Positions 24,197 through 35,999 of a DNA stretch of 64,000 nucleotides are shown here, in pieces. Each line of letters opens with the position of its first letter. The first letter of the stretch is position 1. Location: contig JAQJZZ010000002.1 in the NCBI GenBank assembly GCA_030077755.1, positions 620,001 through 684,000 on the forward strand, written 5' to 3'. The notes under the pieces are model-generated. The model ran no database searches. It saw only the letters and a list, made by a program, of their open reading frames with translations, and was not told the origin of the DNA. The position numbers were made by a program, and so were the translations under genes. Source of the DNA: Filosporella fistucella. Lineage: Eukaryota > Ascomycota > Leotiomycetes > Helotiales.

Positions 24197-24664
24197 CTAA
24201 AAAGCCTTATTAAAAAGATTAGGCAAAGCTATAGTATTAAAGGGGATAAAGGCAAGGGCCCCGAGCCTAAAGGCGGGAAACCAATTATTAGGGGATGGCC
24301 CTAAGGGCTCTAAAACTTATATGGATTTTAGGGGAGGAATAAGAAGGGGTTCCCGAGGAATTATCTTATTATATATAAAGTAATAAACGGGATTAGACTT
24401 AATCTTATAATAATTACCATTATTGCAATAACGCTTTTTGCTTTATATATACGTATTTAAAATAATATTAAGAAATAGAGAGGTTTAAGAAATAACGTTA
24501 TATAAGGCTATAGCAATATAAATAAAGAGCAGCTAAACGAGTAAACTTTTTAATATATAAGGCAAGGGCCATATATTCTTTCTTTTTCTTTTAAGCCTTA
24601 TTTAAAGCATTATTATTTTATTAAAAAGATATAATATTAAGAAAGGATGGCCATTAATAGCCGT
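24197..24664 (-). pseudogene. B1 antisense ORF, 155 aa, unknown
   Basis: Reverse frame from ACG 24664-24662 (ATG in B2) to TAG at 24199-24197, 468 nt. Sequence features: KIIMLQIRLKRKRKNIWPLP, then a Cys/Tyr/Asn patch (KKRYCNNGNYYKIKSNP), a Pro-rich stretch, and the ending IALPNLFNKAF. It takes the place of the antisense ORF of subfamily A and ends almost alike (ALPDFLNKAF), but the rest is unrelated to my eye. B2 carries the same ORF at 29230-29696 with one base missing in an A run, so one copy is frameshifted. Coding status is moderately supported. Confidence 0.45.
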
Positions 24665-24722
24665 CGGGATTTTAATTATAATATAAGCGTAAGGGACCAC
24701 GCTAGACCTAAAAGGGGGATAA

Positions 24723-25079
24723 TATTATGGTTACGGGCTTATTATAAGAATAGGATAAAGAATACGCCATTTCTTAATAGTTTTAAGAACCGCGTAGGGG
24801 AAGTCACGGGGAAAGGTCACGTAATAGATCCTTGGATCCCTATAAGCGAGATAATAAAGGGGGATCCACGGATTTAACCTTAAGGGATCCTGGGATTTAA
24901 TTAAAAATAAAGGTTTTATATATAAGACTAGTACTTTTATTATTAAATAAGAGCTTCATGCTTAACTTTAAATAGTATTCTTTATACTTAATAATATTGC
25001 AATTAAAACGTCTTTATAATATACCTATCCCTTACCTAAAACCTTTATATAAGCATCGGCCCATATAATAACCGTTATA
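24723..25079 (+). repeat. B1 3' LTR
   Basis: 357 bp, pairs with 11997-12353. A purine tract (AAAAGGGGGATAA) lies just before it. Its CACGTG is mutated to CACGTA (near 24819). A spurious reading frame from 24647 runs into it and is not a gene. Confidence 0.92.
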
Positions 25080-25084
25080 AAAGA
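25080..25084. repeat. Target-site duplication of B1, right copy (AAAGA)
   Basis: Identical to 11992-11996; see B1. Confidence 0.92.
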
Positions 25085-25865
25085 GAATAATGAGAATTGC
25101 ATATTCTTTTTGCCTAAAATATAGCACAAGCTAGGAGAATGGTAGGATCGCGTAATTGCTTAAGGATAGGCTATAAATGGATTTATTTATAGGATTACTA
25201 ACTAGCTTTTTATTAAAGAAAATACCAAAGTTTTAGGATTAGAGGGTTAAAGGAACGTACCCTATAAGCTAGGAGACGCGCGAATTATATTGCCATTAAT
25301 ACCTTATAATATTACCGGTCTTATTATAAAGGTATAACGTATAATGCTTCCTTGGTTTATAAGCATATAAGATAATAAGGAAAACTTGAAAGTAATTAAG
25401 GGAGGCACTTGGCATATATTATCCGAGTCGCATAGAGATTAGATTGCTTTAATAGTTATGCCATTTGGGCTAGCTAATAAATATAGCATTATACCCTTTA
25501 AATTTCCTATAAGCTTTAAATTAAGGGGTTTAAGGGCCTTATCTAATGCTCTCATATATTATAAACGCTAAAGCTCACCTATAATCCTAAAGGAGAGGAA
25601 TATATTATTAAGTAATAATAAGGAAGCTATTTATAAATTTATTATAAAAGGACGTAAGAGAGCTATGCGTGTGGCTTTGGCTTTATATAAGGATATAATA
25701 AAGGAGTAAAAGCGTATATTTAAGGAGAAGTCATTTTATTTTTACTTAAAGCGATCTTATGCTTCCGGAACTCTTATGCTTAAGGTTAAGCCAGATATAA
25801 ATATATTAAATAAGGGGGTTTTAATAAAGGCTTATAAGGAGGGTCTTTACTTTATAAAGGATTAA
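25085..25865 (+). pseudogene. L1 accessory ORF X, 3' part: distal His/Arg half of the oxygenase-like domain and C-terminus
   Basis: Continues 10264-11996 in frame. Reads ENCIFFLPKIQHKLGEW, then KLGDARITLPLIPYNITG and MLPWFISIQD. In L2 the Tyr of IPYN is still His (CAT 56640-56642). The following Arg pair is kept half in each copy (CGT here; CGA in L2). Spacing from distal His to Arg is about 10 residues and from HxD to His about 100, as in phytanoyl-CoA-dioxygenase-like folds, whose last strands read GD...H...R. The C-terminal 150 residues (GLANKYSIIPFKFPISFKL; KGRKRAMRVALALYKDI; VLIKAYKEGLYFIKD) are well kept but unrecognised. TAA 25863-25865 is the first stop common to both copies, about 60 bases before the 3' LTR. 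Confidence 0.6.
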
Positions 25866-25923
25866 AACATAGAGAAGTAGGCATAAAATAATTAAGGGGC
25901 AATTATTCTTAGGGGAGGACGTA

Positions 25924-26129
25924 TATAATAAGGTTAAAGCCCCGTGATTTTAAGTTATATATTTTACCGGTAAATAGTTTTTCCGCTCTGGTGCTCACTT
26001 TATATATAATATAGCCCGAGCATAATTTAATAATATAATCCTTCTTCTTCTTTTAAATATTACCCCTATTATTTTAATTATTATATTATTTATCATGCAC
26101 TTAAATGGCATACTTCTTATCCCTTTATA
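25924..26129 (+). repeat. L1 3' LTR
   Basis: 206 bp, pairs with 1490-1695. Preceded by a purine tract (AGGGGAGGACGTA). Followed by ATAG (26130-26133), the right target duplication. Confidence 0.9.
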
Positions 26130-26133
26130 ATAG

Positions 26134-26741
26134 AAATGACTTAGGTCTTATTATTTTATATTAATTATAGCTATAACCTAATAGCTTATAAAATACTTAA
26201 GCCGACTTTAATTATAGCCGAGGAAGCTATTATATAAGTAAACCAATTAAAATCGCTATATTAGGAGCTTGTAAAAGATATATAATTCTTCGCGAAAAGA
26301 TTAACGTTATATTATAATAAAGGATATAATATAAAATCTATGCTTAAAGAAGGGGATAAAGTTTACTTAATTTATTATAATATTTAAATAAAACGATTAA
26401 ATAATAAACTAGATTATAGGAAATTAGGATTATTTAAAATTATTAAGGTTAAAGGACTAATAAATTATTAATTCTAATTATTTAGGAATATAAGAATATA
26501 CCTGGTATTTTATATTTCCTTCCTTAAATTAGCGTTATTAAGGGTATTACTTATTCTTAATATTAAAATAGAATTAATTAATTTACTTGCCAAATATAAA
26601 ATAAAGGAAATCTTGGATTATAAAATAATTAATAAAATAATCAAGTATTTAATTAAATAAAAGGGCTATTTATACTTAAAAAATATATAAGAACCTAAAT
26701 TAAACCTTTATTGCCCGGAACTCCTTAATAAATTCCATTAA
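26134..26741 (+). pseudogene. pol: A1 gag-pol, C-terminal part (end of integrase, chromodomain)
   Basis: Resumes the integrase cut at 1489 (EMTQVLLFYINYSYNPIAYK). Chromodomain at 26592-26738 (147 nt, as in A2, B2 and C1) and TAA at 26739-26741 at the shared stop position. Confidence 0.9.
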
Positions 26742-26757
26742 TAAAATCTAGGTTTAC

Positions 26758-27324
26758 TTAAAAGGCCTTATTTAAGAGATTAAGCAATGCTACAGCCTTA
26801 GAGGGGTTAGAAATAAGAGCCTTAGAGGAAGGCGGTAAAAAAGCAAGAATAATAAAAATAGAGGCTTTAATAAAGGCGGCGGCCTTATAGGCTTTTATAG
26901 CATTTAATTCATTTAAGGATTTTAGATCCTAATAAAGCATTTTAGCGGCATGTTAATAAAACATTTCCTATTATTTATTAATCCATATTAATTTAGCTTA
27001 GGATTTGGCCAAGCGCTTAAATAACTTTTATTAATCGCGTTAGGCTTGCTCCTATGCGTATAATAACTTATTCTTAATCTTTTTTAAAGACCTCTATTTT
27101 ACCTTTAAAGGCCCCTAAATATTATAATTAGGGATATTAGAGCGAATATATTTAAAGCATTTATTTAAGTTTAAAGAAATTATATATACCCGGTCCGTGT
27201 CTTTTTAATAATAAATATAAGAAGGCATAATTATTCCTTTTAATAAAATGCGAGCATATAAATTTAATTAATTCTCCTTAATCTTTTTTAAGCATATTAT
27301 TTTCTTATTATTAAAAGTGGGCAT
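26758..27324 (-). pseudogene. A1 antisense ORF (Cys6 zinc-cluster-like)
   Basis: 567 nt from ATG (27324-27322) to TAA (26760-26758), the same length as in A2 and A3. Encodes the same Cys6 region, helix and Ala/Pro-rich tail, with more RIP stops. See A2 for domain notes. Confidence 0.65.
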
Positions 27325-27414
27325 AATAAAAAAAGAAAAAGAATTATAGCTTTTATTTAATATTTCCTTATTCTATTTTAGCATTAGGATGATATTAATT
27401 TAAAAGGGGGGTAA

Positions 27415-27765
27415 TATTACGGTTATAACCACGATTATGGCCTAAGGCTTAGTAGACTAATTAGGCTATATAAAGAACCATAATTAAAAAGTTATAAGGC
27501 AAGTATTACGTGATTAAATTAAGGGAATTAAATAAATCAAGGGAATTAAGGCTCGATTTAATTAATTTATATTAATTCGGATAATTTATTAGGAATAAAG
27601 GTTTTATATAAAACTAATACCTTTACTATTAAATAAGAGCTTTATACTTAACTTTAAATAATATTCTTTATACTTAATAATATTATAATTAAAACGTCTT
27701 TATAATATACTTATCCCTTATCCAAAAATATTATATAAGCATTGGCCTATATAGCAACCGTTATA
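27415..27765 (+). repeat. A1 3' LTR
   Basis: 351 bp, TATTACGGTTATAACC...CAACCGTTATA. The E-box reads TACGTG here (RIP). It is followed by TTAAG, whose partner is not at the other end of A1 but, inverted, at 60330-60334 (see findings). Confidence 0.92.
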
Positions 27766-28345
27766 TTAAGGGACCTTAGCTTAAAAACCATTAAAAGTTA
27801 AATATGCATTATAAAAGGATTAAATAAAAGACAATTATATATAAATATATACTTAAGGGGATATAAAGAATTAATTAGAGCAATAATAGACTATAAAGCA
27901 ATAAGTAACTTTATATTACTAGAAATTATATTACTTATTAATATATTAATTAAGGTCGCTAAGAATCCATATTTATTATTAATAATTAATAAATTATTAA
28001 TTAATAACCAGGGAGGATTAATTAATATAAAAATAATACTAATTATTATAAGGATAAAAGAAGGCTATAAAGAGGAAATATAATTTAATATTATTAAAAT
28101 AAAATAATATTAAGTTATTTTTAAGATATTATAGCTAAAATAGCATAAACCTACTATTAATTAAAAGGCAAGGATAATAATCCTTAAGAATTACTTATAT
28201 AATAAGATGCTATAAATTAGATATAAGGACTTAAAACTTAATTAGCGAAAAGCATATGCTACTTCTATAATAAAGCCGGAATACTTACTTTAAAGTTCGC
28301 TTATAAGTAAGATATCCAAGGAATATAAAGAGTTTAATAAGCTAT
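27766..28345 (+). pseudogene. pol: D1 gag-pol piece (protease to start of RT), truncated
   Basis: Starts with TTAAG and continues GGACCTTAGC, in register with A2 at about 14709. It covers the protease (LIRAIIDYKAISNFI near 27862) and the start of RT up to EYKEFNKLF, then stops abruptly at 28345. Joined to the reverse complement of 60330 onward it restores a colinear gag-pol: this is the other half of D1. Very heavily RIP-mutated. Confidence 0.8.
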
Positions 28346-28353
28346 TTATATAT

Positions 28354-28543
28354 AAAACATATAAATAAAAGGTAATTTAATAAGTAAAATAAGTTATATT
28401 TTAATATGAGACTAAATTCTAGCCTTTTAAAATATTAAAATTAAACTATTTAAGGGGTGCTTAAGGGGTTCTTATAAATTGCTAAATATAATTAAATAAT
28501 TAAGGTTATATAAAATTATAATTTTAATTATATACTTAATAAA
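28354..28543 (+). repeat. Dispersed repeat R, copy 1
   Basis: About 190 bp nearly identical to 62612-62800 (for example TTTAATATGAGACTAAATTC and TTAAGGGGTGCTTAAGGGGT in both). It lies 9 bp from the truncated end of D1, while copy 2 lies 128 bp from the D1 5' LTR. If the inversion is undone, the two copies become inverted repeats on either side of D1. No coding capacity seen; identity unknown. Confidence 0.75.
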
Positions 28544-28814
28544 ATTCCCTTCTTTTAATAATATTATCCTAGCATTAATTCCTAAGCCTTATTAATTCCT
28601 ATAATAGTGACTAAAAGCTATTATATTATTTATATTTCCTTATAAGAATTCGGTTTAATTAAGTATAATATAAGAATATTATTATAAAATCATATTTTAG
28701 CTTATTAAGGTATAATTAATTTCATAAGTTATAATTAATCTTATAAGTTATAATTCTTATATAAAGAAGTAACTTTAATAAGGCCTTAATTGGCTTTTAT
28801 ATTCCCTAGGTATT
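28544..28814. other. AT-rich flank, no gene seen
   Basis: Not similar to other parts of the window. Contains short repeated words (TAAGTTATAATT, near 28725-28760). It is the left part of the pre-insertion site of B2; the right part is 35299-35558. Confidence 0.5.
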
Positions 28815-29171
28815 TGTAACGATTGCTATATAAGCCAATACTTATATAAAGGTTTTAGGTAAGGGATAGGTATATTATAAAGACATTTTGATTATAATAT
28901 TATTAAGTATAAAGAATACTATTTAAAGTTAAGCACGAAGCTCCTATTTAATAGCAGAAGTATTAGTCTTATATATAAAACCTTTATTCTTAATTAGATC
29001 TCAGGATCCCTTAAGGTTAAATCCATAAATCCCTCTTTATTATCTCGCTTATAGGGATCCAAGGATTTATCACGTGACCTTTCCCCGTGACTTCCCCTAC
29101 GCGGTTCTCAAAACTATTAAGAGACGGCGTATTCTTTATTTTACTCTTATAATAAGCCTATAATTATAATA
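28815..29171 (-). repeat. B2 3' LTR (left)
   Basis: 357 bp; starts TGTAACGATTGC on the + strand; CACGTG at 29071-29076. Confidence 0.93.
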
Positions 29172-29229
29172 TTATTCCCCTTTTAGGTCTAGCGTGGTCC
29201 CTTATACTTATATTATAATTAAAATCCCG

Positions 29230-29696
29230 ATGGCTATTAATGGCTATTCTTTCTTAATATTATATCTTCTTAATAAAATAATAATGCTTTAAATAAGGCT
29301 TAAAAGAAAAAGAAAGAGCGCATGGCCTTCGCCTTATATATTAAAAAGTTTGCTCATTTAATTATTCCTTATTTATATTATTATAACCTTATGCGGCGTT
29401 ATTTCCTAAACCTCTCTATTTTTTAATATTACTCCAAATGCATATATATAAAGTAAAAGCATTATTATAATAATAGCGGTTATTATAAGATTAAGTCTAA
29501 TCCCGTTTATCGCTTTATATATAATAAAACAGTTCCTTAAAAACTCCTTCCTATTCCTCCCCTAAAACTTATATAGGTTTTAAAGCCCTTAAGGCTATCC
29601 CTTAATAATTAGTTTCCCGCCTTCGGGCTTAGGGCCCTTACCTTTATCCCCTTTAATATTATAGCTTTACTTAATCTTTTTAATAAGGCTTTTTAG
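29230..29696 (+). pseudogene. B2 antisense ORF (frameshifted)
   Basis: ATG 29230 (MAINGYSFLILYLLNKIIML) to TAG 29694-29696. 467 nt against 468 in B1; one A is missing in the A run near 29456, so the second half is out of frame here. Antisense to B2, between the chromodomain and the 3' LTR. Function unknown. Confidence 0.45.
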
Positions 29697-29712
29697 GCGG
29701 ACCTAAACTTTA

Positions 29713-32700
29713 TTAATAAAATTTATTAAGGAGTTTAAGATAATAAAGGTTTAATCTAGGTTCTTATATATTTTCCAAATATAAGTAATCCTTCTATTTA
29801 ATTAAATACCTAATTATTTTATTAATTATCTTATAATTTAAGATTTCCTCTATTTTATACTCGGCAAGTAGGTTAACTAGCTCAATTTTAATATTAAGGG
29901 CAAGTAGTGCCCCTAGTAGCATTAGTTTAAGGAAGGAAATATGGAATACCAGGTATATCTTTATGCTCTTAAATAGCTAGAATTGGTAATTTACTAGTCC
30001 TTTAACCCTAATAATTTTAAATAGTCCTAATTTCTTATGGTTTAATTTATTGCTTAGCTGCTTTATTTAAATATTATAATAAATTAAATAAACTTTATCC
30101 CCTTCTTTAAGCGTAAGTTCTATATTATATCCTTTATTATAATAAGACGCTAATCTCTTTATAAAGAATCATATATTTTTTATAAGTTCCTAATATAGCG
30201 ATTTTAATTGGTTTATTTATATAATAGCTTCTTTAGCTATAATTAAAGTCGGCTTAGGTGTTTTATAAGCTATTAGGTTATAGCTATAATTAATATAAAA
30301 TGGTGAGACCTAAGTCATCTCTATACTTGCATTATTATATGCGAATTGCGCGGTAGGGAATATTCTTACCCAATTATTTTATTAGTAATTCACGTAATAT
30401 TATAGGTATATTTCTATAGTCTAATTTAAGCGTTCCGTTTAACTATCCGTTTATAAGTGAAATAACGTTAATAGTTTATGCTTTATTCCGAGTAATATAA
30501 TAAGTATTATTTAAAATTTTAAAGTAAATAGCTTATCTCGATCTAAAATGATTTCTTTTAATATCCCATAATTAATAATAATGACTTTTATAAATATATA
30601 AGCCAAGTCTTTAATTATACTTGCTTTTAGGTATAATATTATATATATATACTTAATAAGCCTATTTATAATAATAAGGATAAAGTTATATACCTTATTT
30701 GTGATTGGCTCCTTAAAAGGGGGAAGTTTAATTATAAAGTCCTAAATAATAGACTTTTATAATTATAAAGGCGTTTTCGGTAACTTTAGCATACCTCTTA
30801 AAGCTTATTAAGAAGATTTATTCCAAATGCAAGTATTATATATAATAATAATTTCTTTAACCATTTTCCTTATTTCCGGAAAATAATAATCTATAAATAT
30901 TCTTTTTATTATTTTAAAGGTACCTTAATATTTATAAGCCGATAAGCTATAGTATTTAGCGACAAATTTCTTCCTAAGTACCGGTGGCATAAATACTTAA
31001 TTATTATATAATAGGATCTTATCCTTAAGCGTGAATTATCCTTATATAATCGCGATATCTCATTTGCCTTTATCCCTTTAATATTCGTTTTATAGGCGCT
31101 TATCCTAAGGGCCTATGCTTAGCTTAGCAAATATTACTAATTCCATTTTATTATATATTAAGGATTCTCCTTCTTCCTTAAATATCGCGTAAAAAACGTA
31201 TATCTTATTCTTGAAATATTTTAGTTTTTGGCTAAGGGCGTCCACCTTAGCATTTTCCGTTTCTCTTATATAAGAAATGCATAAATTAATAATAGCTAGA
31301 GTCTTTGCCTATTATACTTATTATTTATTTAATTCCTTTATTATAATAAAGTAAATCAAGTTCTTATAATTTATTAATACTTAAACCGGGTCAGGTATAC
31401 CCTTTAAGTATATCCTCTATTCCTTATAGGCATTTATAATTATTAAGAGTTCCTTATTATAAATCTCATAATTTAGTTTTATTATTAATAATTTACGGGA
31501 ATAATAAGTAATTAATTGCTATTTCCCTTACTTATTGGGCTGGCTAAGCATAGCTCTAATAGCATAATTAAAAGAGTCCGTTTTAATCCTAATCGGTAAT
31601 TAGGGGTTAAAAGTAATTAGGACCGGGGCCTTTATAAATGTCTTTTTAAGCTTTATAAAGCTCTTATTAGCTTTATTGCTCTATTTAAAGGCTAGGTCCT
31701 TCTTAGTCAACTCGGTTAGCAATGCTATTATATCCAAATATTCTTTAATAAATCTCTTATAATAATTAACGAATTTTAAGAAGGATTATACGTCTTTTAT
31801 ATAGGCTAGCTCCTTTTAGTCAAGGACCGTTTATACCTTGGCTAGGTCTATTTTAAGTCTATTAATGCCAATAATAAACCCGAGAAAGGTTATTTCTATT
31901 TAATAAAAAAAATACTTCTTTAGCTTAAATCTAAAATCGATTAATTTAAGTATTATTAATACGGCTTGGACATCCTTAATATATTATTAGGCGTCTTTTA
32001 AATATATTAATATATTATTTAGGTATATAATATAATATATATTTAATAAGTATAAGAGGATATTATTTATAACCCTTTATATAATAGCTAGGGCATTAAT
32101 TAATTTAAAGGGCATAACTTAATATTCATATAATCCTTATAATATTTAAAATACTATTTTCCACTTATCTCCTTCCTTAATCTTAATAAGGTTAAAGGCT
32201 CCTCTTAGGTTAAGCTAAATAAATATTTTGGCTCCTTATAGGCAATCCCTTAGGTCGTCTATTAATAATAGCAGGAAACGGTCCTTAATCATGATCTTAT
32301 TTAGTCCTTTATAATCCACGCATAATCTTAATTCTCCTCTTTTCTTAAATATAAATAACGTCGGGCTTATTATTAGCGACTTAGATAATTATATAAACCC
32401 TTTTTTTAGGTTTTTATTAATATATTTCTTAAGCGTCCTCTAGTTTTCTTAGGAAAGCCTATATATAATTTTAAATAGTAATATCTTTTCTTTTATAATC
32501 TTAATCGCATAATCCTATAGCTTATATATTATTAATGCTTTTAGGCCTTTTTTATTTTAAAATAGCTTATTAAACTTTTTATATTCCTTAGGTATCTTAC
32601 CTAATAATAAACCCTAGGGTAAATATTTTAGCTCTTTTATAAAAGTGGCGCATGTTTCTCGCTAGCTAAATTCTAAATTCTTATATCTAACTTATAATAT

Positions 32701-34893
32701 CCTATTATATAAGCAATTCTTAAGGATTATTATCCTTGCCCTTTAATTAATAGTAGGTCCGTATTATTTTAGCCACGGCATCCTTAAAATGATTTAATAT
32801 TGCCCTATCTTAATAATATTAAATTATATTTTTTCTTTATATCCTCCTTCCGTCCTTATATGAGTTAATATCATTTATATATTAATTAACCCTCCTTGGT
32901 TATTAATTAATAATCCATTAACTATTAATAGCAAATACGGGTCCTCGGCGACCTTAATTAATATATTAATAAATAGCACGATTTTTGGCGATATAAAGTT
33001 TCTTATTACTCTATAATTTATTATTGCTTTAATTGATTCTTTATATCCCCTTAAGTATATATTTAGGTATAACTATTTTTTATTTAGTCCTCTTATGGCG
33101 CATATCTCGCCCCCGATAATCCCTAATTTATAATTAGGGTCTTTTCTCACCTTTTAGCTTTTATTTACTTCGCGGATTTTTATACCCGTTTATTAGGTCT
33201 TAATATCCGTTTATATTCGGGTATCCGGGTCTAAGTATATAACCTGGTATATTTCTTTTAAGCAAAGTATTAGTCCCGTAAATCCTTTCACGATTTCTTT
33301 ATCATATAATATTCTTATAGCATCATTTTATTAAAAACGGTTTTTTACGTCTTATTTATATAAAGTCTAATACTTATAAAATTGCGGGGCTAGAGGTTCT
33401 AATTCCATAAGGCTAGTTTAATAAGTATTATATACTTGATTCTATGCTTTATGCCTATAAAAGCTTTATTAAAGTATTCCTTTTCCATTAATTTGTATTA
33501 GTCTCTAAAATATACCTTAGGCCGGTCCTCTTAACTTAACCTTAAATGGTTTTTTAAATATAACCAATTTATTATCTTTAATTCCTATTAATCGCTATTC
33601 TCGGCTTTAGTGAATTAAAGTATTCTCCCGCTAAATTATCTCTTATAATTCTCCTATTTAAGGGTCTTTTTAATAAATCCTCTTATAGAGCTAATACTTG
33701 GCAATATATTAATCCTTAGAATCCGCGCGCCAAATTCCTTTATTAAATGCCTTATATTTAATTCCTCGCTCTTTATTTTAAGCGTTAAGTTTTAATTAAG
33801 TATTAATCTTGGCTTCCTTTAATTATTCCTTTATTATTTAATAAATGCTAGGTTATTATTTAATAATATAAGCTTCCTTTAACCTTATAGGTCCCGTAAT
33901 CCTTATAGCTCGGGGCATTCCTTTTTTTATAGCGTTTAAGATTTTCTTTACCTTTTAATTCCCCTTCTTTTTTCCCTTATATGCCAATATAATATAATTA
34001 GGAAGTCCGTAATTAAAGTAGAGCCCCTTTTCTTATTATAACTTTATAATTTCCGGTAATAACTTAAATCCTTTTTAATTACCTCAGGAGATAGCATTTA
34101 CCTTTATCGGGTTTAATTAATGGTTTTTTTATACTTTCCCCCCTTATTTACCTAAATTGGCTTAATAACTTCTTTTACCGTGCCCTTGGGAATGCTATTC
34201 CCGATAAAACTCATATATTTAATTATTAATTTATATGGTATATTTAATTAATAATATTATATCCTAAGGTGGTTTTTTTATACGGGCGAGCTCTATGCTA
34301 ATATATGGTTTTAATCCTCGCTTATAATGGCTTATTAATGCTCTCGTGTCCTATTTAATTTAATTAGCGTATTTTTAAAAGTCCGTGAAATAGTTAATAA
34401 TACTCCTAATTTATTTTAGTGCATATAAGTGGGTTTCCGCTATCTTAACTTTATTAATATTTCCGAATATTCTCCTAATTTCCTTCTTAAATCCTCCTTA
34501 AGTCCTAAATATGGTTTACGTAATTATTATAGCTTTATATGTGTCTAGGTATTTAAAGTAGTTTATTAAGAAAGGCTAAACCCATTTTATAGCTTCTCCT
34601 TAAAGATAGGAAGATATTTATAAAGCGTAGCTTTTATTTATAAGGAACTTGTTATTATTAAAGTAAATATAGAGTTTCACTTATAGCAAGAAGATTTCTA
34701 ACTCCTTTTAATTCCCTATAAAGGTATTTAATAGCTTAACCCTAAGCGTTTTCTTTAGCTGCGCATTAAACTTAGTAATGCTTAGGCTATTATCCCTTAT
34801 TAAAACGTTATTATCCATTCTTTATAATAATAAGGGTATTCCTATAATGCTACTTTTAGGGCTAAGTATATTTGCTAATACTTTGCTAAACAT
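29713..34893 (-). pseudogene. gag-pol: B2 gag-pol polyprotein with chromodomain
   Basis: From ATG (34893-34891) to the first TAA (29715-29713): 5,181 nt, one frame. Gag, zinc knuckle (near 34000-34050), protease, RT with catalytic box YLNN at 32014-32025 (+ coordinates), RNase H, integrase and chromodomain (29716-29862). RIP stops throughout; both RT Asp lost or changed. Colinear with A2 over its whole length. Confidence 0.92.
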
Positions 34894-34936
34894 GCTATTT
34901 TAAGTGAGTCGGTATCCCTTGAAAAGGTGCTTAAAG

Positions 34937-35293
34937 TATAATAATTATTATATGGGCCAACGCTTATATAAAGGTTTTAGGTAAGGGATAAGTATATTAT
35001 AAAGACGTTTTAATTGCAATATTATTAAGTATAAAGAATATTATTTGAAATTAAGCATAAAGCTCTTATTTAATAGCAAAAGTGCTAGTCTTATATATAA
35101 AACTTTTATTCTTAATTAAATCCCAGGATCCCTTAGGGTTAGATCCATGGATTCCCCTTTATTATCTCGCTTATAGGGATCCAAGGATCCATCACGTGAC
35201 CTTTCCTTGTGACTTCCCCCACGCGGTTCTTAAAATTATTAAGAAATGGCATATTCTTTATCCTGCTCTTATAATAAGCCCGTGACCGTAATA
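34937..35293 (-). repeat. B2 5' LTR (right)
   Basis: 357 bp; CACGTG at 35193-35198; several GGATCC palindromes near 35125-35192. Followed by GTATT (35294-35298). Confidence 0.93.
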
Positions 35294-35298
35294 GTATT

Positions 35299-35558
35299 AT
35301 ATTATTTTATAAGTTTTATTAATTTTAGCCACGTAGCTTGGCATATAGGAATAGCTTTATATTTAGTCCGAGTTTATATTAAAGAATAAATAAACTCGCT
35401 TAATTCTTATAATCTTACTTTCTTATACTTATAAATCTAAGGTTTTAATTAATTAAAAGGCCTAAATTTGCATATAAGGCTAAGTAATTTAAAAGACTAA
35501 ATTATTACGTAATAGCAAATGCGTTTAATTAGCTATATAAAACTTTGGAATAATTAAA
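35299..35558. other. AT-rich flank between B2 and A3, no gene seen
   Basis: Continues 28544-28814 once B2 is removed. No ORF, RNA gene or repeat that I can support. The 5 bases before A3 are TTAAA (35554-35558). Confidence 0.5.
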
Positions 35559-35909
35559 TATAATAATTGCTATATAGGCCAATGCTTATATAATATTTCT
35601 GGGTAAGGGATAAGTATATTATAAAGACGTTTTAATTATAATATTATTAAGTATAAAGAATATTATTTAAAGTTAAGCACAAAGCTCTTATTTAATAATA
35701 GAGGTGCTAGTCTTATATAAAACCTTTATTCCTGATAAATTATTTAAATTAATATAAATCGATTAAATCGAGCCTTAATTCCCTTAATTCACTTAATTCC
35801 CTTAATTTAATTACGTGACACTTGCCTCGTGACTTTTTAACCATGATTCTTTATATAGCTTAATTAGTTTACCAAGCCTTAAGCCATAATCGTGGTTATA
35901 ACCATAATA
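35559..35909 (-). repeat. A3 3' LTR (left)
   Basis: 351 bp. The E-box has decayed to TACGTG near 35812. Confidence 0.92.
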
Positions 35910-35999
35910 TTACCCCCCTTTTAAATTAGTATTATCTTAACGCTAAAATAGGGTAAGGAAATATTAAATAAGGGCTATAATTCTTCTTCTTCTTTTATT

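Larger units (their letters stand above)
11997..25079 (+). mobile_element. Chromovirus B1 (LTR retrotransposon, interrupted by A2)
   Basis: 357-bp LTRs at 11997-12353 and 24723-25079 with perfect AAAGA duplications. Inserted in ORF X of L1. Its gag is split by A2 (12564-19161). Without A2 and its 5-bp duplication it is 6,480 bp, one base longer than B2 (28815-35293). The single gag-pol frame is 5,181 nt to its first TAA, the same as B2, A2, A3 and C1. Confidence 0.92.
1490..26129 (+). mobile_element. L1, large LTR retrotransposon with accessory ORFs (interrupted by B1)
   Basis: Two 206-bp LTRs (1490-1695, 25924-26129) flanked by ATAG duplications bound the element. Without the nested B1 insertion and its duplicated 5 bp it is about 11.55 kb. 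The order is LTR, gag-protease, pol (-1 frame), antisense ORF, intergenic region, sense oxygenase-like ORF, LTR. L2 (39296-57464) has the same order, and its gag-pro (2,637 nt), pol and last ORF (2,514 nt) have identical lengths. Both copies are heavily RIP-mutated. RT and integrase place it in the Ty3/gypsy (Metaviridae) lineage, but it is clearly distinct from the chromoviruses here: the protein sequences are very different and I see no chromodomain. L1 sits in the integrase of chromovirus A1. Confidence 0.88.
28815..35293 (-). mobile_element. Chromovirus B2, complete, reverse
   Basis: 6,479 bp with 357-bp LTRs at 28815-29171 and 34937-35293. Perfect 5-bp duplication GTATT at 28810-28814 and 35294-35298. 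The left end keeps an unmutated TG. It is inserted in non-transposon AT-rich DNA, not in another element, and has no insertion in it. Subfamily B, like B1. Confidence 0.94.

Noticed and set aside
24647..24877. Forward frame of 76 codons (and its reverse relative 35082-35285)
   Set aside because: Crosses the B LTR boundary; it is kept only because the LTR sequence is kept.
35299..35558. Search for tRNA or other RNA genes in the non-transposon flanks (also 28544-28814, 62801-63740)
   Set aside because: No tRNA-like arms, A/B boxes or rRNA similarity could be seen.
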